The position numbers were made by a program, and so were the translations under genes. The notes under the pieces were generated by a model. It saw only the letters and a program-made list of their open reading frames with translations, was not told where the DNA came from and searched no databases. Shown here piece by piece: positions 1-11,399 of a DNA stretch of 64,000 bases. Each line of letters begins with the position of its first letter. The stretch's first letter is position 1. Origin of the DNA: Aedes albopictus (Eukaryota > Arthropoda > Insecta > Diptera > Culicidae); NCBI RefSeq assembly GCF_035046485.1, contig NC_085137.1, positions 256,454,733 to 256,518,732 on the forward strand, in the 5' to 3' direction.

Positions 1-1180
1 CCAGCAAGGCCGGTTCTAGGACCGGTTCGGTGAAGATAGGCCGAGCGGCCGAGGAACAATAGTTCCGTATTCGTTACACGCGGCACGTTGGTTAGCAACA
101 TAGGTCGATTAGAGGGCGTCCAATCCTGACTCATAGTGCGGTCCTCAACAATGGCCGCCAATGAAGCGTGTGTAGGTCGGGCTACCACACAGATCTCCGA
201 AGGCGGTGGGAGAGTATCCTAGACGAGCCTAGACGGGCAGGAACGAGCCGGGGTGGTCATAGCCCGGGGGACGTGACTTCAACCAAGCCTGGACGTGGCC
301 AGCGGATGCCGTATACCAGGGGTCAAAATGAGCCTCTGAACCGATTCGGTCTCCTGATAACTCAGACGACCAAGTAGCACTTCAGCAATTGTCGGCACGA
401 ATCCAAATTGCAGCCACTACGGGTGATCTGCACTCTCGAACTCGGAGCACAATAACGTGTCTTTTGGCGGTCTTGTTCGATGGATAGCCAAAAATCAACT
501 ACCCGCCGCTTTGCAATCGCGTCGTCATCCCACTCCAATTTTCCTTTGCTTCTTTTGCTTCCGCCCCCGATATTGACCAACTTCATGCCACTCGATTACA
601 CCATCAGACGCAAAGATGGTAAGTCGATATGAAGGAGTTTGAAACGACCGTTTCTAAACTTACACTAATTTTCCTACCAGTCTACATATCCATTTTTGAA
701 AATACATACAATGTTACTTGTTAGTAACAACGTGTATCTCTGTGCCATTCGATAGCACCGCTTTGGATCGGCCGAATAGATTCGTCGGCTCAGACTCAGG
801 ATGGAAGCTCGCTTCCAATTCGAGCATAGTCCATCTTTACTGCATGGTTGGCCTGATTTTGTTGCGTGCCGTGCCTCATTCGTACAGGGTGGGCTATCAT
901 GCTGCTCCTGGACAGCTTCCAGATGGTCGTTGGATATCTCAGAGATTGCCGGGTTCCCTAGACTAGATGAGTCGTAGAAGTCCTCTGAGATGGAATTCAC
1001 GTGATTCCGATAATTGAGGCTTCCAAAAACTTGACATTCTCTCGACTGCGGCTCGGTTAGTAACTGAGTGTGAGTAGGTATCACAATGTGATTTGCTGGC
1101 GTCACACTGGACAAATTGAAGCACTCTTCCTGAGCGGACTCTGTATTGTTGACGGTCGTTGCAATGTGATGTGACGGTTT
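1..1180. other. Unassigned intergenic sequence
   Basis: No convincing gene, RNA or repeat boundary was recognised. The open frames are short, overlap on both strands and lack recognisable motifs. The mixed, fairly GC-balanced text resembles decayed LTR-retrotransposon sequence, but I could not align it to a domain. Confidence 0.4.
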
Positions 1181-1570
1181 CACGTTTGACTTGTCAGAGT
1201 GCTCCCTTTGAGCAGGCTTTATTCACTACCTGCTTTGGAAGCTTACCATAGCAAGGCGATCACTTTCGCTGAGATGGTACTTACCAGCCAAGCTCGCAGA
1301 TAACTGCTCTATCCTCAGCAGCGCTTCGATATGCATCCGGTTGAAGTCCATCTGCAGCACATCCTACTCCTCGAACTCCGATGTCGAGATGTGATTCAAG
1401 ATCTCCTGGTGAAGGTTGCCGTACTCCTGGTAGTACATGCCTAGCTTCTTCCAGTATACCCGCGGGAGCGATGATCTCATCTACGACGGGTGGTGGTGGT
1501 TCATCTCCGCCAGGTTTCTGATGATGTACCGGATCTTCTTCGTGATTTGTTCACGGAGTTAGATGAGTAG
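1180..1570 (-). pseudogene. Decayed LTR-retrotransposon gag fragment (BEL/Pao-like)
   Basis: Read on the minus strand, the segment gives a glutamate- and leucine-rich stretch (around EYGNLHQEILNHIS, then a stop, then MDFNRMHIEALLRI). This resembles the helical N-terminal gag region of BEL/Pao elements, where a short coiled region precedes the DUF1759 domain. The frame is interrupted by stops. Sequence to about 2,350 may belong to the same remnant. The call rests on general similarity only. A non-element origin is possible. Confidence 0.3.
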
Positions 1571-2399
1571 CTGTGTCTCATGTATGACGGGTTTCTCAAA
1601 TTCAGGTGTGCAGTGTTTTTTTCTCGGAAGCTTCACCCGCTTCGGGTACAGTTCACTTCGACGGTTGGTGGTTGGTCGACAAGCCCTCTTTTCGGTGTAC
1701 ACGCAAGAATTCACCGACGGTGCCGATATACTTTGAACGACGGAAAGCCTCGACTTGTTGACCAGGGAAACGATTTGTTAGGGCCGAAATCAGGATCTCA
1801 GAAATCGGCGGAAATCTTCTCGTTGATGTCTTTGCTGGCTGCAAAGATGCCACCATTGATGATCGTCATGCTCTGACCGGCAAGATTCCTTGGCCAGCAG
1901 GACGCTTGACTGCGACCGAGCGACTCTTCGATACGCTGGTATCCTCACCGGCGGCATGGATGTCACTGTTGAACTCCACGGCTGGTCGCCTCGATGAACA
2001 GCAAGACGCATTGATGGTGAACCGAGGATTACAGGGCGGTTCCACTCGACAGGTACGGTATCCGATTCGAAAGATGTAAATGTTGAGGTGCCGCAGTGCC
2101 TCAACAGGTAATTCTCGGATTCCTGGCGGGATAGTGTCTCGCAAGACTTCGGTTACCAGGAACTCTCCGTTGATCCGGTTCGAAAGACCAAATGTTGAGG
2201 CTCAGTAGTGTCTCAAACAGGTAGCGGTGGACTTCTCCGATATTCCAGGAGGAAAAATGTCTCGCAAGATGCCACGGAACACAGGATTCCGGCTCCAACA
2301 AATGTTTGGGGCTCCACAGTTCCTCAAACGGGGATTTTTCATACACAGAGAAAAAACACGGGTTTGTACTTTTCGCGAAGCTCTTTATTACATCCGCTT

Positions 2400-2870
2400 C
2401 GCGTTGCTAGCGGAATTTCAGGAATTTTTTTCTGGTGCATTCTAGAAATTATGGTTTCTGGGGTGTTTCAGGAAGTCTCAGGGGTGTCAAGAGGGCTTCC
2501 AGGGTAGTTTCGGGAGTGTTAAAGGGGGGGCTAAGGATGTTACAGCGGGCTCAGGGAGTTACCAGAGGCTCCAAGACTGTTTCCAAAAGTTTTAGTAGAT
2601 TTCAGAGAATTTTTGGAGCACTTCAGAGGATCTCAGGAGGTTCCATGGTCTCTCAAGGGGCTCTAGTTGGTTTTCATGGATGTTTCAGGCGTATTCCAGA
2701 GGGGTTCTGGGAATTTTAGGGGATTCCTAGGATTTCATCCTAGTGCGTTTCAGGGATGTCCAGAAAGTCTCACGGGGGGTAGTTGCATTTTAAGGGCCGC
2801 TCTAGAGCATTCAGAACGTTTTAGGAACTTTCAAGGACTTCAGGAGCGGGAAACAAACCCCCACCCACAA
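2400..2870. repeat. Degenerate TTTCAGGGG / GGAATTTTAGG short-period repeat
   Basis: Loosely repeated short words around TTTCAGGG and TTCCAGGG recur every 10-25 bp with no fixed period. The same texture recurs at 17,830-17,890 and 25,205-25,440. Overlapping open frames here are by-products of the low complexity. Confidence 0.5.
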
Positions 2871-5220
2871 CATGGTGTAATAAGAAGTTTGGTGGCCCTA
2901 ACCACACGGCTAGAAGGCTCCACATGTTGGGAATCTTGGTGATGCAAATTAACCTTGGTACAGCAAAGCTCGTAGAGCATCAATTCATGTCTCAAAGTTC
3001 TCTAAATTACAGTACGTCCTATAAACAATCTTTAAGTAACTCAGCAGCATTAATAACAATAACGTCATTGTTGCATATTTAAGCCTCTACAATTGGACGA
3101 TGAGAGCACTTCAGCCAAATGCCACCGAAACCTTGGAATCTTCACCAACAAACAACGATTCATTATGATTCAAAGTTTGGACAAACAAGGTGCCAAAAAC
3201 ACCGTGAGGCCTCAAATACCGTGTTCCTCAAACCATAAAATCTTTCGGCTGTTTGTGATGGAAGTGCAGCACCTACGCGCAGCATACCTACAATGGTCTC
3301 CCTCTCTTATTGTGAAGGGGCCGATGGGGGGCACCAGAGCATAAAGCACCCTTCACTGCGATCACTGACTGACTGTTACGCGAGCATATCTCATCTCGCA
3401 GGCCTTCACTATGGACTATGTCAACTGGATGGAGGCGATCGGCCGCCGGAGTGTCGTCGTCCGATGATGAAAGGCTTCTTTTTTATAAATTTGCTTGTTA
3501 TTGTTACCCTGGCAGTCACATCGATGAGAGCCCGCTGGTGGCCATTTTCGGACTTAATACCAGCCAACCAGCATTGGCACATGGTGCGGTGCGGTGGTGT
3601 AGTGGCATCTCTCGATCTGCGTTTCCCATGGTGGCATCATATCGCCCGATTTGGTCGATTGTGAATGGGAGGCAATGCCAAAAGCAGAAAACCGTACACA
3701 TGTTGTAAAGGTCCCAATAATATTTTGAGCCCCGCTCCTCGGTCTGACAGTCTCCCTGCGATGTGGAGTTCATTCCATTCTACAGGAATGAGCAGAAAGC
3801 GCGGAGAGACGTTCGGAATCGATGCCAACAGTTAGGCTGTCAAGTGTTAATCAAATTTACGAACTTGGGGTCCCCCGTCAGCGAACATGTGGGAAACGGA
3901 GACGTGTGATTGTTGGAGGGAACCTGTTGCTGAATGTTTCGAATGGGTCGTTCCATGATGTGGAACAGCCAATACTGTGGAATAAAATGTAGAATTTGCA
4001 CAGTCATTATCAGACGTGTAATCCACGCGCTTTTACAAGCATCTTATGGTGTGGATTTGGGTTGTAGTCCAATCCGCTGACCTCTTCCACACATATCTTC
4101 GGACGGCTCAGTGTACCATATTCTGGGTAGACGCAGGAATGGAATAAATCTGGAAGTGGATTTTGAGGTCACCGCAGACTGTCCACAAGCATCGCGAACT
4201 TCCTCTATTACCGGGCTGGACCGCAGCAGTGGTCACCCATCGGATAGATGTACATTAGGCGCCACTAATTGATTTAATTTATAGCTGGCGGGGCCAGAGA
4301 AAGATGTTCGGTTTCCGTCCACTACCTGCAGACACCGGCGGCTGTAAACGCCTCAGAAAGCCCATATCAACCAATTGCTCTACGGCTTAATTACAACCAG
4401 ATCACTTTCTATTGCGCGCACGCGAAACCTGAATTGGCACGACCCGCCCTGCTGCTGTTGGTTGGTGACTAGTGCACATTGATGGCACTGGAAGTGTTAT
4501 ATTTCACTCGTGCCGGCAGCCAGCCCCGAGAATCTAGTTTACGCAATCTGCTCGGAGCCGTGGTGACATCTTCACAGTCCCTCTCGCGTTGTTCGTTACA
4601 CGGGGATGGGTTTATCTTAAAGACATTTCCCCCGGTTTTCAGGCCGAGCCATTAGAAGCGGAGAGAAACTGTGTCACTACGGTCGGCCGTGCATTGATTT
4701 CCAATTACCGATGCAAATGTATGTCTTCATTTCCTTATAGGGTCTCTGCAGAGTATGCAGATGTTGAATGGATGTTTTAGACACGTTCGACATGCAAATC
4801 AACTCCGGCAGATGCATCATATTTACTGTAATTGGAGGTGATTCGTTATGCTTCGTGTTGCGACATTGTATCAATTTCTTGAGGTATGAATTTATGTATG
4901 ATTGTCAGAGCCGTAGCGTGGTCCCACGGCGCCCTTGGCAAGCATCCAGATTGGCGCCCCACGACAATTAGACATTATTATTTTGCTAAATTTGTTTATT
5001 CAAAGTTATGTGTACGTTTTCGAAGTTTTCAAAGAGTACGAACAGATTTTGCATTTCAAGAATCATACTTAGACCAGCACAATAGTTAGAAATGACATTT
5101 CAAATTCTTAAAATGTATGATGCATTTCTAAAGGAAATCTTAGTTTTTTTTTATTTTATTTTTAAAAATACTGAATTGAATTGGCTTCTTTAGCGGTGTT
5201 GAGATAATTCCATATTCAAA
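2870..5220. other. Unassigned sequence
   Basis: No gene or full repeat was recognised over 2.3 kb. A possible element terminus lies at 4,903-4,965 (listed separately). Confidence 0.4.
4903..4965 (+). repeat. Possible DNA-transposon terminus (hAT-like tip)
   Basis: The tip CAGAGCCGTAGCGTGG followed by a GGCGCCCTTGGC block recurs in inverted orientation at 15,300-15,366. CAG-GCGTAG-like ends are common in hAT-type elements, but no 8-bp duplication was found. The intervening 10 kb is clearly composite, so these are probably two separate remnants. Confidence 0.3.
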
Positions 5221-5271
5221 ATGTGCATGCAAAACTGAGCCGAAATCCAAAGTTTTGGTGCCCGGGAACCT

Positions 5272-6670
5272 ATCCAGCTTTTTACGCTGTTGTGAGGGGT
5301 GATTCATTTTTGACAAATCTTGCCGACAGCCCTTGCAGCATCACAGTTGCCGAAAATTTCAGTTCACTGCTTCACATTTGTCAAAAATTTGCACCGGATG
5401 TTACCATTGTTACCAGCACAACAAACACAATGCTGCGTTCGTATAAATGGTTGCAGGATTGGAGAAACTGCCTGAAGATTCCCGGAAGAGATTTGTTGGG
5501 GAAATCCCCGGGGATCTCGTAGAGTAGACCCCGGAAAAAATGCAAGAGGTTTTAACTGCTCTTCATGGAGATTTCTTTGGGAGCTCAGGGAGTTACTTAT
5601 TGGGATTCCTACAGAGATGCTAAATTATTGCAGGATTTCTTGTTTCATAAAAAGTGGGAAACGGGGAAACATTGTCAGCGGGTTCTCGGAAAGACCTACT
5701 TCAGAATTCCCCAAAAGAAACTGCTGGAAGTTTCTAGGAAGGAAATGGTGAATGCAGTGAGAATTTAAAATTCCTTCAGGAGTTCGCTTTGGAGATTCCT
5801 CCAGGAATTATCTCCGGAGACTCCTTCATAAATTGCCACCGAGGATTGCTCTGGGAATTTCCTTCGAGGATCGCTCCAGGAATTCCAATCGAGACGCCAA
5901 GAATTCCCACTGATTATTGCACCAGGTAGACTAACCGGGGATTGCTACAGAAAACTCCACCGGAATCCCACGACGGGACTTCCTTGTGCAATCAGCAGTG
6001 GGCATTCTTGAAGTAATCTTATACGGACACCAACACAACCCACAACCCGGTGAAGAGGAGCTTCACATGGAAACTGAAGGAAAATCCAGGTTTTGTAAGG
6101 GAACCTGGTCAAACGGGAAGCGAGGGTGTTCCAGATTCGCAAAGTGATTCCGGCGGACATATCGTCCGAAAACTCCGAGGAAGAAATGAAGGTGCTCCGA
6201 GTCCGCATAGTAGAACTCCGGTTGGTTAAGCCACTCCACGAGGGCCAAAGGTGGGCCACGAGTAGGACATAGTTAGGGCTGTACGGACGATAAGCACAGG
6301 CATCTCGTAATAAAAACCGTCAATCGCAATCCATTGTTTTCCCTCCTCTTGTGAAACCTCGGCGGGAAGAATAAACGCTGAGTGTGCTGGAGCTGGTAGA
6401 CCTTGGGAATGCGCGGACGTAACAAAGGATAGTTACATTTCCTCGGTGTCTACAGTTAAAGGTGGTGGGCAGCGATCACAAGTCTAAAAAGAAATAATTT
6501 TAAGTTCATAACAAATGTTACCAATGTTATTACTAGTTATTATGGTGAAAATTTTTGACATTTCGGGAGCAATGAACTGAAATTTTCGACTACTGTGTTG
6601 CTGCATGGGCTGTCGGCAAGATTTGTCAAAAAAGAATCACCCCTCATCAAGCGTAAAAAGCTGGATTTAA
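5272..6670. repeat. Inverted-repeat pair, ~165-bp arms
   Basis: The left arm (about 5,272-5,435) and right arm (about 6,495-6,670) are reverse complements with mismatches. Both contain CCAGCTTTTTACGCT, a GAGGGGTGATTC block and a GACAAATCTTGCCGACAGCC block. About 1.05 kb separates them. The pair could be one element with long inverted ends or two insertions of a repeat. The interior has no coding capacity. Confidence 0.55.
5765..5935. repeat. Degenerate GGAATTCC-type satellite remnant
   Basis: Words such as CTCCAGGAATT, CTCCGGAGA and CTCCAGGAATTCC recur irregularly. The motif matches the 12-bp unit of the large array at 46.9-53.4 kb, in decayed form. Confidence 0.5.
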
Positions 6671-6734
6671 AAATCACTTTGAAGTTTGTATGGGAGCGAT
6701 TTGTCGAATCACCCCTCGTCGCATTTTGTACTGG

Positions 6735-6900
6735 GCGGAGCTGTCAAGCAGTTCACGGTGTGTCTGGTGGACAACATTAATTTTAAAAAAATCGGTATCG
6801 CTAAGACACCCACCAAACGAAAGCTAAGGGTCCCCCTTTCATGTGAGACTTAAAGGAGAAAGTTCTATCTGCGGGTCTAGAACAATTTTTTTTTTGAAAA
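6735..6900 (+). repeat. Dispersed repeat, copy 1 (inverted relative to 9,635-9,785)
   Basis: The text from CACGGTGTGTCTGG through AATCGGTATCGCTAA to GTCTAGAACAATTTTTTT is a close reverse complement of 9,635-9,785, so a repeat family is present in both orientations 2.9 kb apart. No terminal duplications were identified. Confidence 0.6.
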
Positions 6901-7378
6901 AAGTTTTATATTTTTTCATTTTTTTCGAAGAACACATTTATGACAAAACACTGTTTTTCCATTGCAAGCATGATTTTCCGACGATATATTTTTATATTAT
7001 GTTTATTATTCTTCACATAAAAGCACAATAGTACCATGTGAATGGGAAATCCAGGCGATGACAGTTTTGTGTTTATGGACAGTGTGGTGAAAGTACTAGA
7101 ACATTGAGTATAAAATCGAGTGATATGCAGTTCCTTTGATTTCCAATCTAGATTCCAATAATGTGTTTGCATCCTATGACAGATGCATATACGTCTTTAG
7201 GGTCTCGTATTTGACTGGCACCAGCAGGTCACCAATCGACCACCTTTACAGCATATACCGTCATTTGGTTCTTCAGATTTGTGCTCTTGAAATTTCGGGG
7301 TGTGACTTCGTCATATATGCTCCTAAAACAGCTTCTCAACTTCAATGCGCGTCTGGTACTCAAGACACATGTTTTCTT

Positions 7379-7775
7379 TCGTCTTCTTCTTCTTCTTCTT
7401 CTTCTTCTTCTTCTTCTTCTTCTTCTTCTTCTTCTTCTTCTTCTTGGCGAAACGTCCCTACAGGGACAACGCATGCTTCTTAGCTTGTTCTATGAGCACT
7501 GTAGGAGATGTAATAAGAATAAATGAAATTGTTTGATTTGTTTGAAATTTTCTTATTTTATCTCCTACAAGCACTTTCACAGTTTTTAACTAAAAACTTC
7601 TTTTGCCAATTACTTTTGTGTGACTTGCTCGAAAATACTACATGCTCATTTAAGTCAAGGAAATTTCCTTCACGAAAAGGCCCTGGACTGACCGGGAATC
7701 GAACCCGTCATCCTCAGCATGGTTGTGCTGGGTACTCACGCCTTTGCAGATGTGGCTTTATGGACACTTTTCGTT
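7379..7775 (-). mobile_element. tRNA-derived SINE with (AAG)n tail
   Basis: On the minus strand a tRNA-like head at about 7,770-7,680 carries a B-box match (GGTTCGATTCC, about 7,700). It runs through a non-tRNA body and ends in CCCTGTAGGGACG, then CGCCAAG, then an AAG microsatellite (7,382-7,445 on +, about 21 TTC units). RNA polymerase III boxes followed by a simple-repeat tail define a SINE. The body includes a ~25-bp inverted repeat (7,495-7,575). Target duplications were not identified. The polyserine and polyleucine frames across the tail are artefacts. Confidence 0.7.
7382..7445. repeat. (TTC)n microsatellite, ~21 units
   Basis: Perfect TTC/GAA trinucleotide run that forms the tail of the adjacent minus-strand SINE. 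Confidence 0.95.
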
Positions 7776-8504
7776 ATCAAAAACAAATCATCGGTGAACA
7801 AAATCGGTTTACTGTTCAGGTCACTCGTTGACGCCGGTTTCTATCTGGATGGTAGTTCATGAATATTTGAGAGCTTCATCTGATCTGCCTGATCTCTGGG
7901 TTTAACCCGCAAATATTCAGCAACCGCAGCAACTTTTTGAGAAGTCTGAATGATGTTCAACCTGTTTCAATGTACTTCAGCTTCAGTGCAAACAAGCTGC
8001 TTGCCTTTGATCATTTTCTTGTAGCATCTAGAACACAACCGCAACGAGAAATTTCTTTCTGCGTCATCGGTAGTAGCGCTAGATCTGCCACGTTTGCCCA
8101 TTATGAGAAGTAGTAGTTCTTGCAGAACTACATATTTCACAAATAAGGGCCGCAACTCCATGTAGAAGGTTTCAAATAATATGTAAGCTCATAGAGAGTA
8201 AATCTAATGGGTATATTCGCCACCATTGAATGGGATAAATTTAAAAGAGCAAGTCCGAACTTTTTTGTGGGGTAGTACTAACTGCTATCTCTGATATCTT
8301 TCAGAAAAAAAGTTTTCATAATATCAACAACCTGCAAGTAGAAACAAGAACAAGTTATGACATTTTCAATCCGTTATGATTAATATGTATGTGCTCAGAC
8401 ATATGTACTTTAATGTAAAACATGTATATATGTCAATAAAGCTGTAGAAATGAATGAAAAGTTGCTAACTCGTCTATTATGCCATGATGCTAGCAGAAGA
8501 TGTG

Positions 8505-8695
8505 GAGCGGACCTGGTGTGATGGTTAGAACACTTGACTATCACGCCGAGGACCTGGGATCGAGTCCCACTCCCGACAAACTCGCAAAATGTGAGTTCTT
8601 CCTTCGGAAGGGAAGTGAAGCGTGGGTCCCGAGATGAACTAGCCAAGGGCTAAAAATCTCGTTAATACAGATTAAAAAAATAGCAAAAAAAAAAA
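8505..8695 (+). mobile_element. tRNA-derived SINE (Feilai-like)
   Basis: An A-box-like stretch (TGATGGTTAGAACAC, about 8,518) and a B box (GGATCGAGTCCCAC, about 8,558) lie at tRNA spacing. A non-tRNA body follows, ending in GGGCTAAAAATCTCGTTAAT and an A-rich tail. This 3' end resembles the Aedes Feilai SINE family as I know it; the family name is inference. A truncated relative of the 3' end occurs at 41,548-41,608. Confidence 0.75.
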
Positions 8696-8699
8696 CAAA

Positions 8700-9540
8700 C
8701 TATTGATAACCGACAGATTAGCACATTGTTCTTACTACATATACCGTTAGACATGTAGCATTAATTATTCTGTCAGTTGAGTAAGGCTACCTGTTCACAA
8801 AGGTATACTGTTACCAATATTTTTTACTGAACAAATCTAAAACAGTAAACATCAACTGCTTTCGATGATAATTGTGGCGAAAAAACATTTCTTCAAACAC
8901 AAAACGTACTCTTTGGTTTGGTTTTCCTCGTCACTTAGGGGGTTCTTGTCGTAGTTGTTTCTTTAAAAGTAAGGAGCTATACCTAACTGCAATAACTGCA
9001 GGAGCTATACCTAACTGCAATTAACTAAAAATGTTTAAGTCTTAGGTACCATAAAGGTGCACAAATTGAACAAATACCGGCATGTGATAATTCTAACCGA
9101 ACCACGGCATACAAGGATATAAGACATATCATCACATTGATAAAATTGATGTGGAGTTCTAGATCGTTTTATTCATGCTTTTGAACGATTTAAATTGCAT
9201 CATCAAGAAACTTTAAGTTTTCCGAAATGGATTACCTTCCAAATGTTGTGCCCCGTTATCCGAGCTACTTTGATGTATGTTCAATTTTTGTTGACATTAC
9301 TCGGCCTACTTTGATCGTTAAACTCTTAAATCATAAGACACTGTCAATAAAAAATAAGAAAATTGCAGCCGCAATAACTACTTCCACATGTATAAAAGGC
9401 GAAGTTTATTTGTATACGTGTATGCCCAGATACTGCTGAAATTCTATTCAACTGCCTTAAATATTTTTTTTTTGCACTTTATGTTTAAGCAATATTTTGT
9501 AAGGAAAATTTTTAATTTTTGATTTGACCCGTTTACTCTT
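8700..9540. other. AT-rich unassigned sequence with a small tandem duplication
   Basis: No gene was recognised. A direct duplication of about 25 bp (AGGAGCTATACCTAACTGCA) lies at 8,971-9,025. Confidence 0.5.
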
Positions 9541-9634
9541 TTAAAAGGACACGTTACTAATGGGCGACCTCATACAAGCCCATTTGGCTACACTCAAGGT
9601 TGAAAAAAGAAAAAACACAAGCCTCAATGATAAT

Positions 9635-9785
9635 AATATTTGAAAAAAAAATTGTTCTAGACCTGCCGATAGAACTTTCTTCTTTTAGGCTCAAATGAAA
9701 GAGGGGACCTACAGCTTTCGTTTGGTGGGTGTTTTAGCGATACCGATTTTTTTTAAATAATTTTGTTCTACCAGACACACCGTGA
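9635..9785 (-). repeat. Dispersed repeat, copy 2 (inverted relative to 6,735-6,900)
   Basis: Reverse complement of the 6.7-kb copy, sharing the GTTCTAGACC, TCGTTTGGTGGGTG and AGCGATACCGATTTTTTT blocks. Confidence 0.6.
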
Positions 9786-10079
9786 GTTGGCCAGCTGTCA
9801 AAAGGTGATTTCGAAAAATCTCTTCGAACGCGATTTTAGGTACCAAAATGAAGTTCTAAAAATCTGAAAAAAATCATGGTGGTTCAGAAAAAGGTGCTCT
9901 TTTGTATAAAATCAAAAAATCAATACATTTTTCTTAATTTAAAAACCCAATTTCAGGAGCATTCAGAAATCCTCAAACGTTATTACTATTTTTTGGCTAT
10001 AGCTTCAACTGGTTTTACCAGAATTTCCTAATAACTTCACCACAAGTTTCTTCTGAAGTTCAATATTTCTTAGAAAATT

Positions 10080-11035
10080 TTCAGAAATCATTAGACAAAA
10101 ATGAATATGAAGTATGTAATACCAGGAGAAATTCCTGAAGGATGAGTTTTTGTTGAAATCTCTGGAAGAATTTTTGCTGGATTCATTGAATGAAATTATG
10201 AAAGAGATTGCGGAGGAATTCCTGCATTTATCCGCATGAATAAATGATTAAAATTTTCAAGAAATTTAAGTAAGCATTCTAAATGGAATTTAAGGAGTAT
10301 TTTTTTGCAGGAATTCATGGAGCAATTCGTAAAGAAATGCCTGATATGCTAATGCCCGTAATAGTTTGTAGAGGACCATTAGAAGAGTTAAAAAAACTTG
10401 GCAGAATATTTGAAGGAATCTCTGAAAAAGTTTCTTAAGGAATTTTTGGAGGAATTTCTGAAGAAATCTATGAATGGCATTCAGAAGAAAGCTTTGGAGA
10501 AATTTTGGATGAAGTCAATTGCAGATTTTCTAACGGAAAACCTGTAGAAATTTCTGAATTATTCCAAATTTATAATTTTATGGAGGAATTTATGAAGACA
10601 TTCATGAAAAGTTTTCTAGTGAAATTCTAGCAGAAATTTATGGATCAATCCCTAGTAAGCATGATACAGTTTCATATAAGATTTTATTTCAAAAATTCCT
10701 AGAAGAATTTCTGAAATAATTCATTCTCAGAGGGACTTCTGAAGGAATCCCTGAAGTGATTTCTAATGGAATCTCTACAGAATTTTTCATAGGAATCCAT
10801 GGAGGAATTACTAAAGAAATCTATTGAAGGGTTATTTAGTAATCCTTATACACATTTTTTGCAGGAATCCATTGAAGGAAATTATTAAATATCCATGTAT
10901 AAATGTCGAGAGGAATCCTTTGACTGATTCCTGAATAAATCCCTAGATAACTTCCTGAAAACCTCCCTGAAGGCATTTCTAAAGAGATTCTTCGATAATT
11001 TTCAGTAAGAATCTCCAGAAGAATTCTTTATTTGC
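10080..11035. repeat. Decayed 12-bp satellite (GAATTTCTGAAGGAATTC-type), left part
   Basis: Words such as GGAATTTCTGAAG, GAGGAATT and GAATCCCTGAAG recur throughout at roughly 12-bp intervals with heavy divergence. The same texture resumes at 14,770, directly after the 11,038-14,765 element, so one old array appears to have been split by that insertion. Confidence 0.6.
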
Positions 11036-11162
11036 TTTTTGCCTTTCTCGTACACTAAGTGTACTGGAAAGGCTATATGTTCACTCCAAAACTGACTTTT
11101 TGATAGAAGCCCCGGAGGGTCGAGTCATATATACCAATCAACTCAGCTCGACGAATTGAGGT

Positions 11163-11235
11163 GATGTCTGTGTGTGTGTATGTGTGTGTGTGTGTATGTG
11201 TGTGCGTGTGTGTGTGTGTATGTGTGAGTGTGTAC
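11163..11235. repeat. (TG)n-rich microsatellite internal to the element
   Basis: A TGTG run interrupted by TATG and TGCG units. An equivalent CA/TA-rich run sits at the corresponding position of the inverted copy (43,385-43,445), so the microsatellite appears to be part of the family's structure. Confidence 0.85.
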
Positions 11236-11399
11236 AAAAAAACTCACATCACTTTTTGGCAGTAAACCTCAACCGATTTCAATGACCGACGGTTCATTCG
11301 ACGCGGAATCTGGTCCCATTGTTTCCTATTGAAAATGGTTCGGATCGGTCCAGCCGTTTCGGAGATATGGCCATTTAGGTGTTCCGGAATGGTACCCCA

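Noticed and set aside
7136..7536. Frames with polyserine, polyarginine, polyleucine or polyphenylalanine
   Set aside because: They arise from the TTC microsatellite tail of a SINE.
7680..7770. Possible functional tRNA gene
   Set aside because: B-box text is present, but a convincing cloverleaf and acceptor stem were not seen, and the sequence continues into a SINE body and AAG tail.
8510..8580. Possible functional tRNA gene
   Set aside because: The A and B boxes are followed by a SINE body and A-rich tail, so it is a tRNA-derived SINE head.
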